Assembly: GCF_009017415.1 (NCBI RefSeq)
Contig: NC_092405.1
Span: 1,922,001 to 1,986,000 of the forward strand
Length of the DNA: 64,000 nucleotides
From: Aspergillus flavus
Taxonomy: Eukaryota > Ascomycota > Eurotiomycetes > Eurotiales > Aspergillaceae
Direction of reading: 5' to 3'
The position numbers were made by a program, and so were the translations under genes. This document shows, piece by piece, positions 57,588 through 64,000 of this stretch; position 1 is the first letter of the stretch, and every line of letters begins with the position of its first letter. A model generated the notes under the pieces. That model saw only the letters and a list, made by a program, of their open reading frames with translations. It made no database searches and was not told the DNA's origin.

Positions 57588-59453
57588 TTGGTATGGCTAG
57601 TCGACAGGTGTGAACTTTAGGAGAAGGGAATGTCGAGATGACTTATTTTCCCCGCATTTTGAGGTTGAGTGACGCTAATTTAGTGTTCCTCGTCGCGGTG
57701 CCGACCGATCGATTTCTATGCAAGAGCAAACTTCTTGATGATACTTTATATAATAGTTTTGTTCATGAACGATCCCATGTTGGTTGTTCATCCCAGAGGC
57801 TCTCAAAGTTCGTTTCACTGCTATTTGATTGTATCCAGACTAGAGAGTTTCGTTCTGGGAAACTGTAACAAAAGAAACTCGTGATATATCATCAGCAACG
57901 TGACAAATGGCGTGATCAATGGGATGAACTTCACCGCCTGTACCGCTTTCTAGTTCGATAATGATATGAGGGTATTCAACATTCTATTCTGTGTATATCA
58001 CCTTGGAAGATATTTTCAAATTTCCATGCCGTCAAGTTATATTGACGAAGGTATTGAGATAAAGCCGATAAACAAGTATCGTGCTATGTAATATCGGTAG
58101 ATCCCAAGGCAATGGCGATTACAAATCTAGTCATCTTGTTTAGTTAAGCTATCTCGGTTGTTGTCCGTGATCTACGTGGTATACTTGACCAAGTATGTAC
58201 TGCCAGTGTACTTCCTCTTCGAGTCGCTTATAAATATCACTAGTTAGAGCTTCAGTAGATCATAAAGCAATCTACTGATAAGCTACTTAAAAGCTGCGCA
58301 ACTTGACTTTGCCATAGCATAGTATCGCTCAGAATTCCTTTCATAATTCCCTATACTTTCCTGGGCAATAAGAATATATCGTCAAACCAAATGCTAATCA
58401 GCCTTTCTGACAGTCGCTTAGCTGGACCCAGACGGATCTCGGAAAATCGGGGAGCTGAAATTCGGCATTGAGAAGGCGGCTTTAACTATTGAGAGTGCTC
58501 GAGGGGTCCTGGGTGTGGTTGATGCTTCGATTCGAGAGACACACAGTGGGAAACTGGTGATTCAATGTGGGTTTTGTACATTAAGCTTTAATGAAGCGGT
58601 GGTGTAATGGGGTATCGTAGGCCTCTAGACATTGGACTTTCTCGAGCCCAGATTACACACAAAGGCTTGAGTCTATTTAGATACATCATTCAATGCTTAG
58701 ACGATATCTTCTATAACATTGAAGTACCTTGTACCTCACCCAGTACTGACCCAACTGAAACCATATTTATTATTGATCTTCGTGAAAGAAGATTCCGAGG
58801 GGAATATGGAGCCGATGATAGAATCTTATTCATGTACCCTTCGACCAGGGCGGAAATTAGTCACTTTAACTAAGTTCCGCGTGGGTCATGTCAACGCCCT
58901 TGTGTACATCTACTGTCAATATCCTTGTAAACAGGAACTTAAGTACTGATTGATTGATACATTATCTCTGAAATTAGAACCGTCAAACATCGCGTAAGAA
59001 AATTCTTTAGTTGGGCCATTATCCAATGATCATCTTGAGACGGCGGATAGAGAAGGGCAAAAACTGAACGCATTTATTGCTTTTTTCTTTGCAATATTTG
59101 AAAGAATATCATGAAACCCGTAGCTTTGTTCTATGGGATGGTATCAGTTAATATAACCACCTTGGCAAACCTTACATGCTATAGTCTAGAGCAAGCAGGG
59201 ACCTCGGGGTAGAGCCCGATAAACCATTGCCCGGCGCCCCAGCCCGTCTAGACAAAGAAAGCAGCCACACTTGTATCACGCTGTTTAAGGCTGAAGCAAA
59301 TCAGGGGAAATGACTAGAGACGGTTAGTAGTGGGACAAGTAAAACTTCTTGGGGATATAAACAGCATGGCCCCGGGGAAGATTATTGCCGTTAAATCGCG
59401 GCGATCTTCATCTTTCTAATTTGCTACCAGGTTCTCTACTTAGTTCAGTGAAT
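57588..59453. other. 1.9-kb intergenic stretch
   Basis: No full gene. A 60-codon stop-free stretch at about 58421-58606, preceded by an acceptor-like TTAG, reads like protein but has no start or donor partner I can find (see findings). The frame at 58607-58873 has no motif. Confidence 0.4.
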
Positions 59454-60135
59454 ATGGCCCGACTTCTGGTTATCGTCCTCTTCTATTTAGCAGCTCTAGT
59501 TGCTGGTCAACACATACACACACATGAGGAAAGAGGCAGGCCCATGTTCTGGTCCAAGGAAGAATTGCACAGCCTGTGCCAGAACGTGGTAGTATCAGAG
59601 CAACGGCCACGACAGGGAAAACTACAGACCTTTCTAAGGGCAAGCTGCAAGACCAAGAAACAAGCTCCTGCATCGGAGCCCTTGGTAACCTCGATCATTA
59701 ACCTAGACCAATGTCTTGGCTGGGACGAGCGGCAGCAGAACTTTACCTCAAAAGCAGGGTATGTATATAACTAGGCTATGGCTTGTTATGCTTTTCTTTG
59801 GATATGAGTAATAACTATATGAAAATAGTGGAATGGGGATTGAGAAAGGCGAATGCCATAGCTGTCGCTACTACGACTACAGGCAGCTCTTTGACCCTAT
59901 TACGCGCAGCTTCCAGTGCTGGTGCGCGAACGTGGGAGGGGGTCAGGGAGTGGGGGCAATGCTGGAATCTCCGGACAATCTTACACCTTCTGTTCTTGCA
60001 AATTTTGACATGGGTAAATATATCTCCGTGGCAGATATGAGACTACTTTCTAATTAGAACATGGCAGATGGTGTGTTAGGAGCTGTCAATGGTATATTGA
60101 AATGCCATGATAGACAAGGCCAGATTGTTAATTAG
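59454..60135 (+). CDS. Secreted cyanovirin-N-like (CVNH) protein, paralogue 2
   Basis: Predicted 185 residues from exons 59454-59758, 59829-60013 and 60068-60135. A signal peptide covers about 1-18 (MARLLVIVLFYLAALVAG). CVNH-like blocks follow: SLCQNVVVSE, TFLRASCKT, IINLDQCLGWDERQQNF, GMGIEKGECHSCR, RSFQCWCANV and GAVNGILKCHD. The cysteine order matches the paralogue at 35038-35830, and both first introns lie just before the GIEKG block, so they share a recent ancestor; paralogue 1 has an extra N-terminal region of about 40 residues. CVNH domains bind high-mannose glycans in cyanobacteria; in moulds the role is unknown. The last acceptor (60067) was chosen because it alone gives DGVLGAVNGILKC in frame. 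Confidence 0.72.
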
Positions 60136-63100
60136 CTGGCTTTCCTAGCAGTTATCTATCTGTATAAATAGGGCTTGCTTTAGTAAAAGTTTTTGATGAG
60201 ACTTTGTCGAATTTGGATCTATTGTATCAACTGCTCGTGATACCAGCCATGTTGTAGGTCGTCAACTCGGAGACTTTATTGATAAAGATTTCTCGCTTCT
60301 ATAACATTCAATTAAACAGAATACAACACTCATAAGAGCAATACATAGAATGTTAACTCTAGTTATTAAGAGAAAATTGGCTCTTATGGATACTGTACCG
60401 AGTTAATACAGAATCCATCCTATGCACCAATGTGCCACTCGTCTAATACCTTACCCAATCCAATACCACCTGGGCTAGGGAAGGTCACCCAAGGCTGTAT
60501 CCGAGGGTGACTTCTTACTCCAAGACTACATTAAGCTAACCATGCGAACGATAGCTCAGGGGCTTCTTAGTCAAACATCCCAGGGTGCAGAAACCCCTAA
60601 TAATCCATGATTCTCAAGCTTTGCCCTCAGCGTTCTAGAATCGAACACATCTCGTAAGTCTCACTTTTTGACTCAGTTCAAGGCCTAATGACTTGGAATG
60701 TTCCACGACACGTGTCTGTCTCAGACAGTAAGGTTCTATTTCGGTTACCAAAGACCGCTGTTTAAGATGCTGACTGAGGTCGCGAAGAAGGCTCGAATTT
60801 GTTTCAAGCCACAGCGCCATGCTTTTGCCACTTCATTTCCTCGTGCAACTTGTTATGTTATATGGTTTATTGCTTGACACAACTCAGGGGTAGAGTTCCT
60901 CCCAAAGCATCCCCCAATGTAGTCCAGACTCCTTATCTACACCAGTAATATCAAACTCAATATTTATCTCCGTTGCGGAGCTACGCATAGGTATTACTTG
61001 TTGTATAGATTTATGTATGATATCATTATGCATAAAGCCCAAGCCAATCCCGACCCGAGATATTTTATTACGGGCGAAAATGTATGCAAAAACCGAAAAG
61101 AGCCGAGAGGAGGGGCGTTCGCATGCTTGAAAGCTATCATTAGCGAAAGGTGATAGAGGCAGATAACGCGACTTTTGTGGAAAACCCTGAGTGAAAAGAG
61201 ATAGAAGACCTATACATATTATTTAGATATCTCTGGCTTGGAGGAAGGTAGATTACACGTCGCCGATTGGTGGATAGTTGATTCATGATATCACGTTATG
61301 TCGGCGGGGTTCTTTGGAACACTCAAGAAAAGAAAAGCGAAAAGAAAAAAATTCTTTGTTCATTTACTATCATGGGTATCAAGGGTATCAAGCGGTGTGC
61401 TAGGTTGCTGGTATGAACAGGCAGCTATTGCTTCATCGTATGCTGGGTACCTTGAAGACAAGTAGTATACGGAGCCACGGATGCTATAGCATCTATCTGC
61501 AGGTAGCTATCGGCACACCGCTCAAGAGGTAAACATTAAGGAATGACTACGACTCCTGTGTTATAGACACATCATGTGGCAAATGTTGTGATAACCACAG
61601 GTACTGCGTAACATGCAATAAGGCCGCCATCATAAGCCTCCGCCATTGTATAGTTGGAAAATCTTTGTGGATTTGCTCCAAGAAATGATGAAAGAATTGC
61701 ATTTCTAGGTAATATAGTTCGGCAACTAGCCAGTTCATACGTCGATTAGCACAGTCATTCATGGATATGACCTTCTCGGCGCAGCCCTAGTGAGTGCCGG
61801 AGTCCACCAGAGCATTGACCATTGACCAGATGACGCATATTCACAAGGCTCAAACATCTACCGATTTACACCTATCTCGGGCCGTAATCAAAAGTCTTCG
61901 GCCTCTGGAGGCTTAGAACCCGAAAAAATCGGCGTGATAAGTCTGCATCATGCACGGCGTGATTCCGTGATTCTGCAGGGAAATTAGCAGACGCTAGATC
62001 GCAAGCACTGACCATGCACGTGAGAGAATTAAGGGGAAGTAATTAATCGTTGGGCAGCAATACATTATCAAGTTTTTACTGAAACAGTAAGCTGGTCAAT
62101 GGGTCTAGTGCTTGGTTTCTCGCTTTAACGCGTAGTGCTATATATCCACAGAGGCAAACTACCCCCCAAGATTGAGGATGTATGACGCTTGTCTCCTAGG
62201 TAATGACTGTTTCAGTATACTGCACAGACCAGACTAGTTGGTTCTGTTCTTTTCCACGTGGGACACGGACAGGCTGTTGCTCTAGCTAGTACTGTAATCT
62301 GTCGGGAGTCGGTAATCTAGCTTCAACTATAGATCATAGAGCGTCGGATTTTTCAAGGATATTTTTCCTGGCGCTAGTGATCGCCAACAGGGAATAGAAG
62401 CAGAGTCCCGATAAATTGATGGAGTCTGTGCACCAATTTTAATATTTTTCGTAACCATCGGGGATTTTATGTAAATGCAAGTGGTTGGGGATGTAACATG
62501 TCACTAGCGCTTTAGTGTGATTGAGATCGTGATAGTGACTCTAACGCATTGGTCGGTCTGGAGCAGTCTATTGAATTTTTATTATGTTTTCATCTTAGAA
62601 TTATGTACATAGAAACTTCGTCAGGTACAGCGGAAAACGCACTGGTTGATAATGCGGCGGATGGAGTAAAGTAGGGTTAGCTTATCGGGGGTGCCGGGAA
62701 AAAAAATTTCGTCCAGTCCTCCCTCAGATTCTTCCCATGTGAATTATTCTATGGCGACGCATCGACCGGCCAGCCGGTGATCTGTGCTTCTTTTCCGATG
62801 CTTTCTTTTTCCAGCACAGGTAATTTGTCAATTTATTCCCAGCTTGTTTTTTCTAGAGCCGAGATATCTTTGCAGACCACCTGACCCAAAGCTACTGGGG
62901 CGGGAAAAGATCTAGAAGGTCGACGGGAGTATAAAACTTTGGAAATGTCGGTGCGTGGGCGGATGAGTGGATCTAGGGACCGTTAGTTACTAGGCTAGCT
63001 CTAGTCTGGCTCGCTTACCGCAAGGTGGCCACCGTCCTGGAGGGTAGATATCAGTTACCTACTACTAAACGGTAACTGGGTTTCCTGGTTCTAGTCCCTG

Positions 63101-64000
63101 CTTACCCAGGTCGGTGGTACCACTACCAGGGCTGTGAGTAATTATCTAGGAGGTAGTGCTTATTATCCGATTAGTCGCTGGTGGCGATCAGTAAAAATGT
63201 GGGTTTGGAGTTGTTGAGTCATAGATAGATATTTCTGACTCAGTTTGGGACTGTCACTTGTGGGATGGTCTAATCATTCAATCATATTTCGCGAAGAATG
63301 CTTATTACTATTATTATGAGAATGGAATTGTCAGGAGTGCTCCAGGCTATTATAACCGGTTAATTCTTTCATGGTGAGCCGATGGACCGGTTACATCGAC
63401 AACATCATACACTACACATAAAAGCATATGAAGATGAGTGTGGATGTAAACGTCGACTTTAATGTGGAAAACCATAGACATCATTCCATGATAGCCGACA
63501 ATAGCATAGCATAAAAAGATCACCAGCTCGACGAAAGTGAAATAAGCTCGGCTCCACTCGTTCCAGAAATAGCATCCCAGCCGCCCGATTACTAAGTGTC
63601 TATTCATGGAGTGTTTATTTTGGCGGTAGTAAAAGTAGTAGTAATGATTTTCCTCAAGATATCGCTTGACATTTACCAATCCTATTATCTGCTCATCCCC
63701 ACAGTACCCCATGATGGGAAGAAATATTCCCGTAGGATATCCAAGCTCACATACATGCCGTCCCGGCTCGGTATCACCTCCCCCGCCAATAACGGGATTT
63801 CAGTGTTACGATTCAATCCCCTAGTTCAGGCCAGATTGAGTAACGGTCCCTGCATTGATATGGAATGCACAGTCACCCCGGCATCTGGGCTTGAGTCGGA
63901 CTACTAGTGAAGAATGTGCCAGGTTACACTGCATCGACCGAGATGCTGCTTTAGCAAGGATAAGAACGACAAGAATATCAATGGAGAAAACAGGGAATAG
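60136..64000. other. 3.9-kb gene-poor right end
   Basis: I find no gene I can support on either strand; the longest frames (about 100-120 codons at 63350-63907) overlap each other antisense and have no motif. It holds a short inverted-repeat element (61391-61522) and small palindromes near 63060-63130. It could be a relic-rich spacer or the upstream region of a gene beyond the window. Confidence 0.5.
61391..61522. repeat. MITE-like segment with 10-bp terminal inverted repeats
   Basis: AGCGGTGTGC at 61391-61400 and its exact complement GCACACCGCT at 61513-61522 bound a 132-bp segment. CA flanks both ends, as a possible 2-bp target duplication. An internal palindrome ATGCTATAGCAT is present. 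There is no coding capacity. It could be a non-autonomous DNA element or a chance hairpin. Confidence 0.35.

Noticed and set aside
61547..61762. Minus-strand 71-codon frame with a helix-like sequence
   Set aside because: Isolated, no family motif, no signal peptide, and no neighbouring exon that joins in frame.
63350..63907. Two overlapping antisense frames of about 100-120 codons near the right end
   Set aside because: They oppose each other, have no motif, and are AT-rich; I take them as chance.
1..64000. CRISPR arrays, bacterial operons or ribosome-binding sites
   Set aside because: The window is fungal nuclear DNA with spliceosomal introns; no direct-repeat arrays with spacers are seen.

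Overview
This window is nuclear DNA from a filamentous ascomycete, most probably order Eurotiales (Aspergillus or a close relative). Evidence: genes are cut by short introns (about 43-80 nt, GT-AG, usually with a CTAAC-like branch site), and the gene set is typical of moulds: a CDK8/Ssn3 kinase with the Aspergillus-type N-terminus, a Dsn1/Mis13 kinetochore protein, a C2-type phosphatidylserine decarboxylase, a 331-residue pectin methylesterase, a GH35 beta-galactosidase, Zn2Cys6 regulators and small secreted proteins. The genus call is an inference from protein style, not from a database search. Exon boundaries were worked out by hand from reading frame, splice signals and remembered family motifs; every multi-exon model listed as CDS closes in frame.

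Layout. Positions 700-17400 are mostly housekeeping: UBR7/Mlo2-like ubiquitin ligase (+), Ssn3 (-), an alpha/beta hydrolase (-), a sugar-type MFS transporter (+), phosphatidylserine decarboxylase (+) and Dsn1/Mis13 (+). At 18287-18425 lies a tRNA-Leu(AAG) gene interrupted at an unusual place by a 57-nt insert that looks like a spliceosomal intron. Positions 18650-33000 are accessory/metabolic: a cysteine-rich membrane protein (-), a Zn2Cys6 regulator (-), a secreted DUF1254/DUF1214 protein (+), a divergent SDR (-)/MFS (+) pair, a GNAT acetyltransferase (-) and a four-helix membrane protein (-). Positions 33900-51100 are rich in secreted proteins: a 52-residue alpha-pheromone-like precursor (-), a cyanovirin-N-like protein (-), GH35 beta-galactosidase (-), a decayed pseudogene (+), pectin methylesterase (+), a 117-residue six-cysteine protein (+), a hydrophilin-like protein (-) and a Ser/Asp-rich wall-type protein (-).

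Positions 52105-57587 hold a compact three-gene unit: a pyruvate-decarboxylase-family enzyme (-) diverging from a TauD-type dioxygenase (+), which converges on a Zn2Cys6 regulator (-) with only 63 bp between them. It looks like a small regulated catabolic cluster. A second cyanovirin-N-like gene lies at 59454-60135. The last 3.9 kb (60136-64000) carries no gene I can support, only repeats including a short inverted-repeat element.

The most unusual items are the split tRNA-Leu gene, the pheromone-like precursor, the pseudogene with two in-frame stops plus a frame change but intact introns, and the decarboxylase/dioxygenase/regulator cluster.
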